From an uncultured Eubacteriales bacterium (GTDB lineage: Bacteria > Bacillota > Clostridia > Christensenellales > Aristaeellaceae): 64,000 nucleotides of DNA. Within the stretch, counting starts at the first letter, position 1, and each line of letters begins with the position of its first letter. The position numbers were made by a program, and so were the translations under genes. Positions 27,039 to 36,505 of the stretch are shown piece by piece. The stretch spans positions 28,108-92,107 of the forward strand of contig CACWXP010000012.1 of assembly GCA_902764875.1 (NCBI GenBank), read 5' to 3'. The notes below the pieces were generated by a model that worked only from the letters and a program-made list of their open reading frames with translations, searched no databases and was not told the DNA's origin.

Positions 27039-29402
27039 TTGAAAAAACAGCTTTGTCTTCTGCTGGCGGTCACTGTGCTTGCCCTTCTGTTTCCGTGGCT
27101 TTCTCCGGACGCGAAGGCGGAAGAAAGAGAACTGACGATTCTGGTGTATATCTGCGGAACGGATCTGGAATCCGAAAGCGGGGAAGCCAGCGGCGATATC
27201 CGGGAAATGGCATCGTCGGGCATCGGCAGCTCCGGCGCGGCAACGGTGCTGATTGCGACCGGCGGCGCCTCCCGGTGGAGCGGATACAATTTTTCAACAA
27301 AAAGCGTCCAGTACTATCAGCTGGACGGCAGGAATCCGGTTCTGCTCAAGGATGCGGGACAGATGAGCATGGGAGACGCGAAGACGCTCAGCTCCTTTAT
27401 CAGCTATGGCATTTCCGCCGCACCGGCGAAGCGCTACATCATGATCCTCTGGGATCATGGCGGCGGCCCGGTCCACGGCGTTTGCAACGACGAAAACTAT
27501 CGGGATGAAGCCCTTTCGCTCGCAGAGCTGAAAACGGGCCTGACCGCCGGGCTGCAGGGCAACAAGCTGGATGTGATCGGCTTTGACTGCTGCCTGATGA
27601 ACTGCGTGGATCTGTGCGCGGATCTTTACGGCATTGCGGATTATTCCGTTGTGAGCCAGGAACTGGTCAGCGGAACGGGCCTGGACTATGACGGGTGGAT
27701 GCAGCCGATTGAGGAAAACCCGGCCATTTCCTCCGAACAGATCGCCACGCTGATGGCGAAAACCTATGTGGAAGACAACTCCAGGGGCCGCAATGCCTCC
27801 ACGGCCACGATGACGGTCGTTGCCTCAGACAAAATGCCGGAGGTGATGAAGGCGGCAAATGCTTTCAGCGCGTCGCTGACCGATCTGGTGAGCACAAACC
27901 TGGCAGGGGTGGTCCGGCTTCGCACACAGCTGACTTCTTTCGGAGAGTTCCTGGATTACGACGCCTCTGACCTGGTGGATGTTTCGGACATGTGCGACGC
28001 TTTTTCCGCGCTGCTTCCGCAGGAAAGCGCCGATCTGAAGCAGGCGGCGGCGCAGGCCGTTTGCTATAACTGCACAACCAGCGATATTGCTGCCTATGCC
28101 CACGGAATGTCGTTCTTCCTGCCTTATCAGACGGTTTCCTCCGAACGGCAGGAGATTCTTTCCCATTACAGCGCCCTGAGCGATTCCTATGCCGCGCTGG
28201 CAACGGCCATGACGAGCCAGGTGGCTTCCTCCGGCTATGTGATGACGGCTTCCTCCTATACGCCGGACAATTTCTACAGCTATGACAATAACTCCTGTTC
28301 CGGTTCCTTCTGCGATATCTGGAACGGGTATTACGGAGACACCTGCACCTTTGACGATGCGTATGGCGTATGCGGGGGCGATATCTGGGCCGGACTGAAT
28401 ACGGCCGGCGGATCGATCTGGGACGGGTATTCCTCCTGCTCCGGTATCTGGGACGGGTACTGCCCGGACGATTCATTCGACTCATATGGCCCATACGATC
28501 CATACGGACAATACGATCCATACGGTCAGTATGGCCAGTACGGTCAGACTCAGCCGGAAACGACGCCGGCTGTCAGCGGCATCTGGGCCGGTATGGACGA
28601 ACCCGCCGCGACAGAGGCGCCGGCGCAGCAACAGACCCAGGCCAGCGCGTCCACTGCGCTGAACAACATCTGGGCCGGCCTCCTGAACCAGAACAGCAGC
28701 TATTATCAGCCCGGCGAAGCAAACCAGAACGTCCAGCCCGGCGTCAGCGAAGCGGTGTCGATGGAAGATGTGGTGGAAACGGCGAACACCTACTTCTTAA
28801 ACTCTTCCCTGACCACCCAGATGATCTATTCCCTTCAGCTGAACAAGGAGGATCTGGATCATCTTTCCATGGCCAGCGGCGTGCTGAGCCGGGAAGAAGG
28901 GGACGAGGTCATTCGGTTCGGGAACATGGGTGCAACGACTATCGACTGGTCAACAGGTATGATTCTCTCAATGTTCGACGGCTCCTGGCCGATGCTGGAC
29001 GGGCAGATGGTCCGGGCTGAATACTTATATGCCGATGAAGAGGGCAATGTGCGGTTTGTAGTTCCGGCCAGGATCAACGGCCTTAAAATGTATGTGCTTG
29101 GCAATTACACAAAGGACGGAAAAACCGAGGTTCTCGGCGCGACGCAGGGATACGACGACCAGGGCTTTGCCATCCGTGGGGTGATTCCGCTGGAGGCAGG
29201 CATGACGGTGTATCCGCTGTTCACCGCGGTTGCCAAAGACGGAAGCGCGCGGGAGTATGAGGGCAGCGCCATCACCGTTCCCGAGGAGGGACTGGAAATG
29301 ACCTGGAACAAAATCCCGGCAGGGAAGTATCAGTATTGCTTTGGACTGACAGATCTTTCCGGACAGGTTCACTATACGGAAAGCGTACCGATGAGTTTTT
29401 AG
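27039..29402 (+). CDS. Secreted clostripain-related cysteine peptidase (C11) with IWxG repeats
   Basis: 787 residues, TTG start eight bases after GGGGAGGA. A signal peptide ends at PDAKAEE. The C11 catalytic core follows: TILVYICGTDLES, then catalytic His140 in WDHGGGPVHG and Cys185 in GFDCCLMNC. The centre (about 415-560) is low-complexity with six IW(A/D/N)G repeats at residues 426, 448, 459, 469, 514 and 543, plus DPYGQY/YGQ repeats at about 480-510. The C-terminal 200 residues form an unidentified beta-rich domain. C11 peptidases cleave after arginine or lysine. There is no LPxTG motif, so it is probably released. Confidence 0.88.
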   Translation: MKKQLCLLLAVTVLALLFPWLSPDAKAEERELTILVYICGTDLESESGEASGDIREMASSGIGSSGAATVLIATGGASRWSGYNFSTKSVQYYQLDGRNPVLLKDAGQMSMGDAKTLSSFISYGISAAPAKRYIMILWDHGGGPVHGVCNDENYRDEALSLAELKTGLTAGLQGNKLDVIGFDCCLMNCVDLCADLYGIADYSVVSQELVSGTGLDYDGWMQPIEENPAISSEQIATLMAKTYVEDNSRGRNASTATMTVVASDKMPEVMKAANAFSASLTDLVSTNLAGVVRLRTQLTSFGEFLDYDASDLVDVSDMCDAFSALLPQESADLKQAAAQAVCYNCTTSDIAAYAHGMSFFLPYQTVSSERQEILSHYSALSDSYAALATAMTSQVASSGYVMTASSYTPDNFYSYDNNSCSGSFCDIWNGYYGDTCTFDDAYGVCGGDIWAGLNTAGGSIWDGYSSCSGIWDGYCPDDSFDSYGPYDPYGQYDPYGQYGQYGQTQPETTPAVSGIWAGMDEPAATEAPAQQQTQASASTALNNIWAGLLNQNSSYYQPGEANQNVQPGVSEAVSMEDVVETANTYFLNSSLTTQMIYSLQLNKEDLDHLSMASGVLSREEGDEVIRFGNMGATTIDWSTGMILSMFDGSWPMLDGQMVRAEYLYADEEGNVRFVVPARINGLKMYVLGNYTKDGKTEVLGATQGYDDQGFAIRGVIPLEAGMTVYPLFTAVAKDGSAREYEGSAITVPEEGLEMTWNKIPAGKYQYCFGLTDLSGQVHYTESVPMSF

Positions 29403-29414
29403 GAAACTGCCTTT

Positions 29415-30155
29415 TCAGCTTCTCATTTCCTCGATGTGATAAACATAATCCAGGGACTTCAGGGCTTCGATGATTTCCGCGTGTGTCTTGTATTTTTTCA
29501 GCATCTCATTGCTGACGGTGATGGAAATCGAATACACGGAAAGGCCGCTGCCGACATAGGCCGGGTTCTGCTCTATTTCAACGATCTTCAGGCCGAGGCG
29601 GCGGATCACCGTGACGAAATCCTGCAGGGAAATGCTGTTGGTCAGTTCCAGGTGCAGCTCAAAATGATTGGAGCGGTTGTTCAGCGCAACCTCCAGGGGC
29701 GGGAACCACAGCAGGATGCACAGAAGCGCGGCGAAGGCCGCGATGCCCACGGCATAGCAGCCCATGCCCAGCAGGATGCCGGTGATGACGGCCACCCAAA
29801 GGCCCACCGCGGTGGTCAGCCCCTTGATCTGGTTCCGGGAAGAATAGAACACCGAGTGGACGGCGATGATCGCCGCGCCGATCACAACCCCAGCGGAAAG
29901 CAGGAAATGGCCGTGACGGCCGGAAGCGATAAAGATGCAGCTGTCTGCGATGGCTGCCAGGGTTCCGATCAGGAAGGTCAGCATAAAGGTTCGCAGCCCG
30001 GCGGAATGCCGCTTGCTGGAACGCTCCCAGCCGATGAACGCCCCCATCAGCAGCGAGAGAAAGATGCGCAGCAGCACGGAACCGACGGTGATATCCGCCG
30101 CCCAATGCCCCAGCAGCCCGGCCAGGGGATCTGTCATAATGGTTTGCATGTTCAT
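29415..30155 (-). CDS. MgtC/SapB family membrane protein
   Basis: 246 residues. Four or five N-terminal helices contain the family motif LMGAFIGWERSSKRHSAGLRTFMLTFLIGTL, where GxERxxxxxxAGLRT is diagnostic. The C-terminal cytoplasmic domain (from about residue 165) is ACT-like. MgtC proteins adapt cells to low magnesium or acid and act on the F-ATPase in pathogens; the role in a commensal is unclear. It lies 26 bases downstream of the antiporter gene on the same strand, so the two are likely one operon for ion homeostasis. It runs convergently into the C11 gene, leaving only 12 bases between stops. Confidence 0.9.
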   Translation of the reverse strand: MNMQTIMTDPLAGLLGHWAADITVGSVLLRIFLSLLMGAFIGWERSSKRHSAGLRTFMLTFLIGTLAAIADSCIFIASGRHGHFLLSAGVVIGAAIIAVHSVFYSSRNQIKGLTTAVGLWVAVITGILLGMGCYAVGIAAFAALLCILLWFPPLEVALNNRSNHFELHLELTNSISLQDFVTVIRRLGLKIVEIEQNPAYVGSGLSVYSISITVSNEMLKKYKTHAEIIEALKSLDYVYHIEEMRS

Positions 30156-30181
30156 TGGCGTAATCTCCTTTGAAAAGATTG

Positions 30182-31630
30182 TCAGAAAAGACCTCTCCGG
30201 GAGTTTCTCCGCAGGGGGTAATGCTGCTCGCGGTAGTATTCCTCGGCGGCTTCGGTGAATACGCGTTCGTTTTCGCTTTCCGTGTGAACGGGAAGCTCGC
30301 TCTGGATTTTCTGAATCCGTTCGATCAGCAGCTCCACCTCGGACTTTTTCCGGCCTTCCTCGTCCTCCGCGGGAACCGGAGCAACGGTTTCCAGCTTATT
30401 GGAATAGGAGCCGGAAAGGTAGAGCGACAGCTTGGCGGAGGCGGGGCCGATCAGCTCATACAGCACGCTGGAGGAGAGAATGATGGTTTCCAGCGCGTGT
30501 CCCATTTCGCCGCCCAGCGCGCGGGCACCCAGGGCCGCAAGGCCGATGGCCACTCCGGCCTGGGGAATCAGGGCCAGCCCCAGATAATTCCGAACTTTCG
30601 CAGACTTTCCCGCCATACGGCAGCCGCTCCAGGCGCCGATGTATTTTCCAAGAATGCGAACCAGGAAATAGACAACGCCGACAACCAGCAGCGGAACCGT
30701 GCCGATGGCGCCCGTATTTCCGACCAGGGAGCCCAGGTCGAAGGCCAGGCCGCTGCGGAAGAAGAAGAGCAGCAGAATCGGCGGGCTGAAGTAATTCAGC
30801 TGGCGGAACATGCGCTCGTCGTCCGTTGTGTTGATATAAACCATGCCCATCGTCATGCAGCCCAGCAGGGGAGAAACATCCACCACCGCGCACAGCCCGC
30901 AATAGGAGAAAAGAACGGCGATGGCGATGATGAGCCGGTTGTCGGTGCTGCGCCGGGTGCCCACCAGCCATTTCAGCAGCAGGCCGAACCCGCCGCCGAG
31001 GGCCAACAGGAGGATTGTTTTTCCGAGAGGAAGCAGGACGTTTTCAATCCTGAAGCCGGAGCTGGAAAAGACGGCGGTGGCAATGGACACGGCAATGGAA
31101 TAGAGCACCAGCCCCACCACGTCGTCCAGGGCGACGACCTGCAGCAGCGTTTCGACAAAATCCCCCTTGGCGCCTGTCTGCCGGATGGTCATGATGGTCG
31201 AGGCCGGGGCCGTGGCGGTGGCCAGGGCGCCGAGCACAATGGAAAAGGCAAGGTTCAGCCCCAGCATAAGCCAGCAGACCAGGAACACCAGCACCGCGGC
31301 GCAGCAGGACTCCATCACCGTGATGATCATCACTTTTCCGCCGTTTTTCTTCAGCGCGGAAAAGCGGAAAAACTCGCCGGTGCTGAAGGCGATGAAGGCC
31401 AGGGCGATATCCGGCAGGAAGGAGGTTCCCTCCACAATGGAGGCGGGCAGCAGATTCAGGCAGAAGGGACCAGCCAAAATGCCGCCGACAATATAGGCAG
31501 TGACGTTCGGAAGACGCAGAACCTTGGTGATCCTGGTCATCAGGAAGCCGATGGCCAGCATCAGGGCAACGGAGATAATCGTGACCGCGACGGGCGAGGG
31601 ATTGTCAATCCAGTTCATCCAGACCGGCAA
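30182..31630 (-). CDS. Monovalent cation:proton antiporter (CPA2/Kef-like)
   Basis: 482 residues with about 12 membrane helices. RLPNVTAYIVGGILAGP and the double-aspartate VVALDDVVGLVLYS, the ion-binding site of the CPA family, are visible. A hydrophilic tail of about 70 residues follows, without a TrkA-N nucleotide-binding domain. It probably exchanges Na+ or K+ for H+. I chose the TTG at 31630 because AAGGAG lies eight bases upstream; the ATG at 31618 is 20 bases away, and the frame is open to 31669. It is likely cotranscribed with mgtC-like 29415-30155. Confidence 0.88.
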   Translation of the reverse strand: MPVWMNWIDNPSPVAVTIISVALMLAIGFLMTRITKVLRLPNVTAYIVGGILAGPFCLNLLPASIVEGTSFLPDIALAFIAFSTGEFFRFSALKKNGGKVMIITVMESCCAAVLVFLVCWLMLGLNLAFSIVLGALATATAPASTIMTIRQTGAKGDFVETLLQVVALDDVVGLVLYSIAVSIATAVFSSSGFRIENVLLPLGKTILLLALGGGFGLLLKWLVGTRRSTDNRLIIAIAVLFSYCGLCAVVDVSPLLGCMTMGMVYINTTDDERMFRQLNYFSPPILLLFFFRSGLAFDLGSLVGNTGAIGTVPLLVVGVVYFLVRILGKYIGAWSGCRMAGKSAKVRNYLGLALIPQAGVAIGLAALGARALGGEMGHALETIILSSSVLYELIGPASAKLSLYLSGSYSNKLETVAPVPAEDEEGRKKSEVELLIERIQKIQSELPVHTESENERVFTEAAEEYYREQHYPLRRNSRRGLF

Positions 31631-31820
31631 GCAATCATCTCCTTTCCGGAAGTTATGAATGAAAAACACAACATGCCGCCCGGGGGAGCATATGCTGTTC
31701 TTCCTGAAGGCTATTATACACCCGAAAACGCGGTTTGGCTATAAAAAAATATAAAGGGATTTTGCGGGAAGACGAAGAATTATTGATGCAGCATGAAAAA
31801 ATGAATCCGGAGGACGGAAT

Positions 31821-33989
31821 ATGACGGAACAGGCACTGAAAAAACTGCTGGAAAGCATGACGCTGGAGGAAAAAGCAGGTCAGCTGGTGCAGTGCAACGC
31901 GGGGCAGTTTATTGCCAATCAGCTGGAGATCACGGGCCCGGACGGCGAAATGCTGCCGTCGGAGGAGCTGAACCGGGTGATGGGCAGCGTGCTCACCTTT
32001 GAGGACGCGAAGCAGGCCAAGGCCCTGCAGGACAAGCACCTGGCGGCGGATCCGCATAAAATTCCCCTGCTGCTGATGCTGGACGTGATTCACGGACTTC
32101 GCACCACCTATCCGATTCCACTGGCAATGGGGTGTTCCTTTGACGACGATCTGGTTTACGAATGCGCCGATATGGCGAGGAGGGAATCGTCCGTCTGCGG
32201 CGTGCACGTGACGTTCAATCCAATGGTGGATACCGCCCGGGATCCCCGGTGGGGACGGATCCTGGAGACAAACTCCGAGGAGCCGCTGCTCAACGGCAGG
32301 ATGGGGGCCGCCCTGGTGCGGGCCACGCAGGGGGACGACCTCGGAAAGCCGGAGAACGTTGCGTGCTGCGTCAAGCACTACGCTGCTTACGGCGCCGGGG
32401 AAGCCGGGCGCGATTACAACACGGTGGATGTTTCCGAGCGGATGCTGCGGGAAACCTATCTGCCGGCATACAAGGCCTGCCTGGACGCGGGAGCGCGGCT
32501 GATTATGCCTTCCTTCAACGCGCTGAACGGCGTTCCGTCCGTGGCAAACAAATATCTGATGAACGATATTCTCCGCGGGGAATGGGGCTTTGAAGGCGTG
32601 GTCATCAGCGACTACGACGCGGTCGGCGAACTGGTCAGCCACGGCGTGGCGGCGGATCTGAAGGACGCGGCAAGGCTGGCGATGGAAGCCGGATGCGACA
32701 TTGACATGGTGAAAAACGCCTACTATCTGCATCTGGCCAACCTGGTGCGGGAAGGTACTGTTTCCGAAGAAGCCGTGGACGCAGCCGTAATGCGGGTGCT
32801 GCGACTGAAAAACGAGCTGGGCCTGTTTGAGAACCCCTATCACGGCGCGGACGAGCAGGCGGAGAAGGAAGTCTATCTTTGCGAAAAGCACCGGGAAATT
32901 GCCCGCCGGGCGGCGGAGGAAACCGCTGTGCTGCTGAAAAACGAAGGAATCCTGCCCTTCCGCAGGGAGGTGAAACACGTTGCTCTGATCGGCCCCTTTG
33001 CGGAGGAAACACGGCTGAACGGCTTCTGGAGCCGTCCGGGCGCGGAACGCTACACCGTCACGATCCCGGAGGGAATCCGGAATCTGCTGCCGGAAGCGGA
33101 GCTGATCATCGAACGGGGCTGCGGCGCGGAGTTCGAGGACACGGACCGCAGCGGCATTGACCGGGCGGTACAGGCGGCCGCCGGCGCCGACGCCGTTATT
33201 CTTGCATTGGGAGAACCGGAAAATGACAGCGGAGAGGGAAGAAGCCGCGCGGAGCTGGATCTTCCCGGACCTCAGGCGGAACTGGCACGGCGCGTGATTG
33301 AAGCGAACGGAAACACAGCGATCATCCTGTTCAACGGGCGCCCGCTGGTGCTGACGGAGCTGGTTTCTTTTGCTCCGGCCGTGCTGGAAATGTGGTATCC
33401 GGGAACGGAGGCGGGGAACGCGGTGGCCCGGCTGCTGTGGGGCGAGGCGAATCCCTGCGGAAAGCTTTCGGCGGGACTGCCGCGAAGCGTCGGGCAGTGT
33501 CCGAATCCCTACAACCGGATGAATACCGGGCGGCCGAAGCCGGAACCGGACAGCCGGGCGTTTCCCTTCACCAGCTGCTATCTGGACACGCCAAACCTGC
33601 CGCTGTACTCCTTCGGTTTCGGACTCAGTTATACAACCTTTGCATATGAAAAGCTTTCTCTGGACCGGACGCAGATGACAAAGGACGGCGAAATCCGGGT
33701 GACGGTCACGGTCCGGAACACGGGCGCCGCCGCGGGAAAGGAAACCGTGCAGCTGTATCTGCGGGATCCCGTTGCCTCTGTTGTGCGGCCGGTGCAGCAG
33801 CTGATTGATTACCGGAAAGTGTTCCTGAAGCCCGGTGAACGCGCAGAGGTGGTGTTCACCGTTTCGGAAATGCAGCTGCGCTTCTTTGACATGAACGGCA
33901 GGGAAATGTCCGAACCCGGGGAATTCAGGATTTCCACCGGATACGCGGATCACCTGCTGCTGACGGAACGTTTTGAACTGACGAAATAG
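31821..33989 (+). CDS. Glycoside hydrolase family 3 beta-glycosidase
   Basis: 722 residues with no signal peptide, so it acts inside the cell on imported oligosaccharides. The catalytic domain contains VKHYAAYGAGEAGRDYN and the nucleophile Asp264 in VVISDYDAVGEL. The second alpha/beta domain (about 355-570) and a C-terminal fibronectin-III-like domain (EVVFTVSEMQLRFFD) complete the BglX architecture. Specificity (beta-glucosidase, xylosidase or other) cannot be fixed from sequence alone. It is preceded by CGGAGGACGGAAT. No sugar transporter or regulator sits beside it. Confidence 0.93.
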   Translation: MTEQALKKLLESMTLEEKAGQLVQCNAGQFIANQLEITGPDGEMLPSEELNRVMGSVLTFEDAKQAKALQDKHLAADPHKIPLLLMLDVIHGLRTTYPIPLAMGCSFDDDLVYECADMARRESSVCGVHVTFNPMVDTARDPRWGRILETNSEEPLLNGRMGAALVRATQGDDLGKPENVACCVKHYAAYGAGEAGRDYNTVDVSERMLRETYLPAYKACLDAGARLIMPSFNALNGVPSVANKYLMNDILRGEWGFEGVVISDYDAVGELVSHGVAADLKDAARLAMEAGCDIDMVKNAYYLHLANLVREGTVSEEAVDAAVMRVLRLKNELGLFENPYHGADEQAEKEVYLCEKHREIARRAAEETAVLLKNEGILPFRREVKHVALIGPFAEETRLNGFWSRPGAERYTVTIPEGIRNLLPEAELIIERGCGAEFEDTDRSGIDRAVQAAAGADAVILALGEPENDSGEGRSRAELDLPGPQAELARRVIEANGNTAIILFNGRPLVLTELVSFAPAVLEMWYPGTEAGNAVARLLWGEANPCGKLSAGLPRSVGQCPNPYNRMNTGRPKPEPDSRAFPFTSCYLDTPNLPLYSFGFGLSYTTFAYEKLSLDRTQMTKDGEIRVTVTVRNTGAAAGKETVQLYLRDPVASVVRPVQQLIDYRKVFLKPGERAEVVFTVSEMQLRFFDMNGREMSEPGEFRISTGYADHLLLTERFELTK

Positions 33990-34074
33990 CCGGGGGAATA
34001 AAACGGCCGTATGATTCGTCTGATCAATGACGGACGCTTTTTGTCCGGATCATATGACCGGGAGGGAAATTCCA

Positions 34075-35418
34075 GTGAAAAGACTGATATTTCTGATCAT
34101 GACGGCGGCCATCCTGGCGCTGTGCGCGGGGGCCGGGGCGGATCCTGCAAGAACGGACGGGACCGTGACGGCATGGATCGGAGAAGAAAACGAACTGTTT
34201 CTGAAATGCACCGACGGCATTACAAGAAAGCTGTCCACGCCGATGAAAGACATCCTGAGCCTGACGGACACGGACGTGATCGGCCTGACCCAAACGGGCC
34301 AGATTGTTTCCGTGAAAAAGGAGGGGACCAGTTATTCCATCCTGTCTGCCGCCGCGACGGAAACGGAAATTGCCGAAAAGACAGACAGAACCGTGCAGCT
34401 GCAGGACGGAAAGCTGACCGTTGGGGAGACGGTTTTCTCCGAACGGGCGGCGGTCGCCGCCACGGACGGAAAGATTCTTTACTGGATCAATCAAAGCGAC
34501 AGCGGCTTTGTACTGATGCAGAAGGAAACGCCGGGCGCGGCAACGAAGACGGCGGGCACCCTGATTGCGAGCCTCACGGGAAAAAGCGTTCCGGAGCCGA
34601 TCTCGATGACCGTGACGGCGGAGGCGCTGACGATCACCGCCGTGGACCGGAGTATCCTTTCCATCAGCCTGAAGGACGGCGAATCCGTTCCGTTTCCCGC
34701 TTCCGGTCAGGCAACGGCCGCAGCCTGCATGGCGGACGGACGTCTTTACAGATACAGAACGACAGAACTGGTTCCATGGGTGCTGGAGACGATTGAAAAC
34801 GACGCAATGCTGCTTGTGACGGTAACCCCGGCGCCGACGGCTGTTCCGGCACCGACGCCGACCCCCACGGCGACGCCGCGAACCACACTGGTACCGACCA
34901 CCGCTCCTTCCGGCGGAGGTTCTTCCTCGCGGCAGGACGACGGCAATATCTATAAAGGGGCGAAAGGGCAGACGGTCCGAAAAATCCAGCGGCGTCTGCA
35001 GGAACTCGGCTATCCCGTCGGTTATGTGGACGGGAGCTACGGCGACCAGACGCAGACGGCGGTGAGCCTCTTCTATGAAGCAATCCGCCAGCGGGAACGG
35101 AATTACATTACACCGAGCATGTACCGCAGGCTGTTTGCAAACGACGCACCCTATTATGACCCCTATGCACCGCTGCAACGGGGAGACTCGGGGCTGCGGG
35201 TTCGTATGGTGCAGATGATGCTGCGGCGGGTCGGCTACGATCCGATTCAGATTGACGGCGCGTACGGCCAGTGGACGGTCAATGCCATGGCAGCCTATCA
35301 GCAGGCTGTCGGGTATATTCCGGCTCAGGGAGAAATCCCCGGCGAGTATGCTTCGCGCGCTGTGCTGGAGAAGCTGCTTGGCCCCGATCCCGTGCCGGTG
35401 ACGAATACGGACCTGTGA
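34075..35418 (+). CDS. Secreted protein with two peptidoglycan-binding domains
   Basis: 447 residues from a GTG start nine bases after GGGAGGG; the frame also extends to 34027. A signal peptide (VKRLIFLIMTAAILALCAGAGA) precedes a beta-propeller-like N-terminal domain of repeated ITAVDRSIL / DGKILYW strands. A proline/threonine linker (about 260-285) leads to two PG_binding_1 repeats: GQTVRKIQRRLQELGYPVG and GLRVRMVQMMLRRVGYDP. It probably sits on the cell wall. No catalytic domain is visible, so it may be a scaffold or sensor. The gene ends with a strong terminator. Confidence 0.82.
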   Translation: MKRLIFLIMTAAILALCAGAGADPARTDGTVTAWIGEENELFLKCTDGITRKLSTPMKDILSLTDTDVIGLTQTGQIVSVKKEGTSYSILSAAATETEIAEKTDRTVQLQDGKLTVGETVFSERAAVAATDGKILYWINQSDSGFVLMQKETPGAATKTAGTLIASLTGKSVPEPISMTVTAEALTITAVDRSILSISLKDGESVPFPASGQATAAACMADGRLYRYRTTELVPWVLETIENDAMLLVTVTPAPTAVPAPTPTPTATPRTTLVPTTAPSGGGSSSRQDDGNIYKGAKGQTVRKIQRRLQELGYPVGYVDGSYGDQTQTAVSLFYEAIRQRERNYITPSMYRRLFANDAPYYDPYAPLQRGDSGLRVRMVQMMLRRVGYDPIQIDGAYGQWTVNAMAAYQQAVGYIPAQGEIPGEYASRAVLEKLLGPDPVPVTNTDL

Positions 35419-35431
35419 TTACGGTAACCTT

Positions 35432-35464
35432 AAAACCCGGAAGCACGGAAGCTTCCGGGTTTTG
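35432..35464. terminator. Bidirectional terminator between convergent genes
   Basis: Perfect 13-bp stem AAAACCCGGAAGC / GCTTCCGGGTTTT with a six-base loop. The A/T flanks make it usable from both strands, closing the 34075 gene and the glycosyltransferase at 35484. Confidence 0.88.
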
Positions 35465-35483
35465 AAAACCGCGATGGTTCTGT

Positions 35484-36254
35484 TCAGAAAGTAATGCCCC
35501 ATTTCATGAAGTACCGCAGCACGGTCGGAAGCCGGTGCTGCCGGTTTTCGAGAAAAAGTCCTGAACCTTCAGGCGGACGGAGAATGACCTGCATATCCGG
35601 ATGGTAAACAACGCTGCCCATCCTGCTTTCCAGAATCCGGCGGCAAAGATCGGCGTCCGCCTGGGAACGGGCAAAGTGCGGGTCGAACCCGTTCAGGCTG
35701 CGGAAGATTTCCGTTCGGATCATCATGAAGGAGACGGGAGCCGTATCCACCGGGGTCGGCATTTCTATATCGTGATTGGCCAACATGTATTCACGCTTCC
35801 AGCGGAGGAAGAATCCGCCAAGGCTGCCGAAGGCACAGCCCAGCAGGCTGCGGACGGAGAGCTGTTTCCTCGGGAAGAACAGTTCTTCGCCTTCCTCGCT
35901 GAAAAAGCGGGGAGACAGAACGGCGATATTCGGATGAGCTTCCATATAGGAAACCATGGCGCGCAGAAGGGAAGGATGAAAAGAAACGCCGGGATCCATC
36001 AGAAGATGGTATTTGCTTTGGAGCCGGGGCAATACGGCATTATGTCCTTCCGTGAGCCCGATGTTTTTTTTCTGCGGCAGCACCACAATACCGGGGAAAG
36101 CCCATTTCAGCCGCTCTGCTGTCATCTCGTCCGGCGAATTATCGCAGAGGAAGACAGAAACTTCCAGATCCGCATTCTGAATGCAACGAAGGGCGACGTC
36201 TATTTCATCGCCGCAGCGATACATCACCATACATGCGGAAAGGATCGGGGCCAT
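35484..36254 (-). CDS. Glycosyltransferase family 2 protein
   Basis: 256 residues. The GT-A fold starts with LSACMVMYRCGDEIDVALRC and contains CDNSPDE, KNIGLTEGHN (the family's NxGfaxgxN) and LLMDPGVSF as the metal-binding DxD-like motif. HFARSQADADLCRRILE corresponds to the ED/D catalytic base. It resembles rhamnosyltransferases of the WbbL type. Start at 36254 follows AGGAGG by nine bases; an in-frame extension to 36293 is less likely. It stands alone with its own promoter, so the acceptor is unknown. Confidence 0.88.
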   Translation of the reverse strand: MAPILSACMVMYRCGDEIDVALRCIQNADLEVSVFLCDNSPDEMTAERLKWAFPGIVVLPQKKNIGLTEGHNAVLPRLQSKYHLLMDPGVSFHPSLLRAMVSYMEAHPNIAVLSPRFFSEEGEELFFPRKQLSVRSLLGCAFGSLGGFFLRWKREYMLANHDIEMPTPVDTAPVSFMMIRTEIFRSLNGFDPHFARSQADADLCRRILESRMGSVVYHPDMQVILRPPEGSGLFLENRQHRLPTVLRYFMKWGITF

Positions 36255-36296
36255 AGGCGGGTGCCTCCTCTGTCGGAGCGTTTCAATCAGCATTTT

Positions 36297-36325
36297 ATTT
36301 TACAGATTTCGTCGGGCTTTGTAAA
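36297..36325 (-). promoter_or_regulatory. Promoter of the glycosyltransferase with overlapping inverted repeat
   Basis: Minus strand TTTACA (36325-36320), 17-base spacer, TAAAAT (36302-36297). A 9-bp inverted repeat TTTCGTCGG / CCGACGAAA (36308-36340, 15-base loop) spans the -35 box and could be an operator. Confidence 0.6.
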
Positions 36326-36383
36326 GAAAACCGACGAAAAACCGGAAACCCGGCGCAGAGAATGTGACATTTCGGAACACCCG

Positions 36384-36412
36384 TTGAACAGTCAACCGAT
36401 ATTTAGTATAAT
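36384..36412 (+). promoter_or_regulatory. Promoter of cstA
   Basis: TTGAAC at 36384-36389, 17-base spacer, consensus TATAAT at 36407-36412. Leader of about 85 bases to the ATG. Confidence 0.8.
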
Positions 36413-36505
36413 ATATTGTTGTGCGATTGAAGAGGAGAGAAGCAGCAAATTCATTCTGTAAAGCGCCGTGAGATTCTCTTTGATCCTTAGAAGGGAGGAA
36501 ATTGC

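Noticed and set aside
31653-33953. 766-codon open frame on the minus strand
   Set aside because: Antisense shadow of the GH3 gene, which has the full catalytic set.
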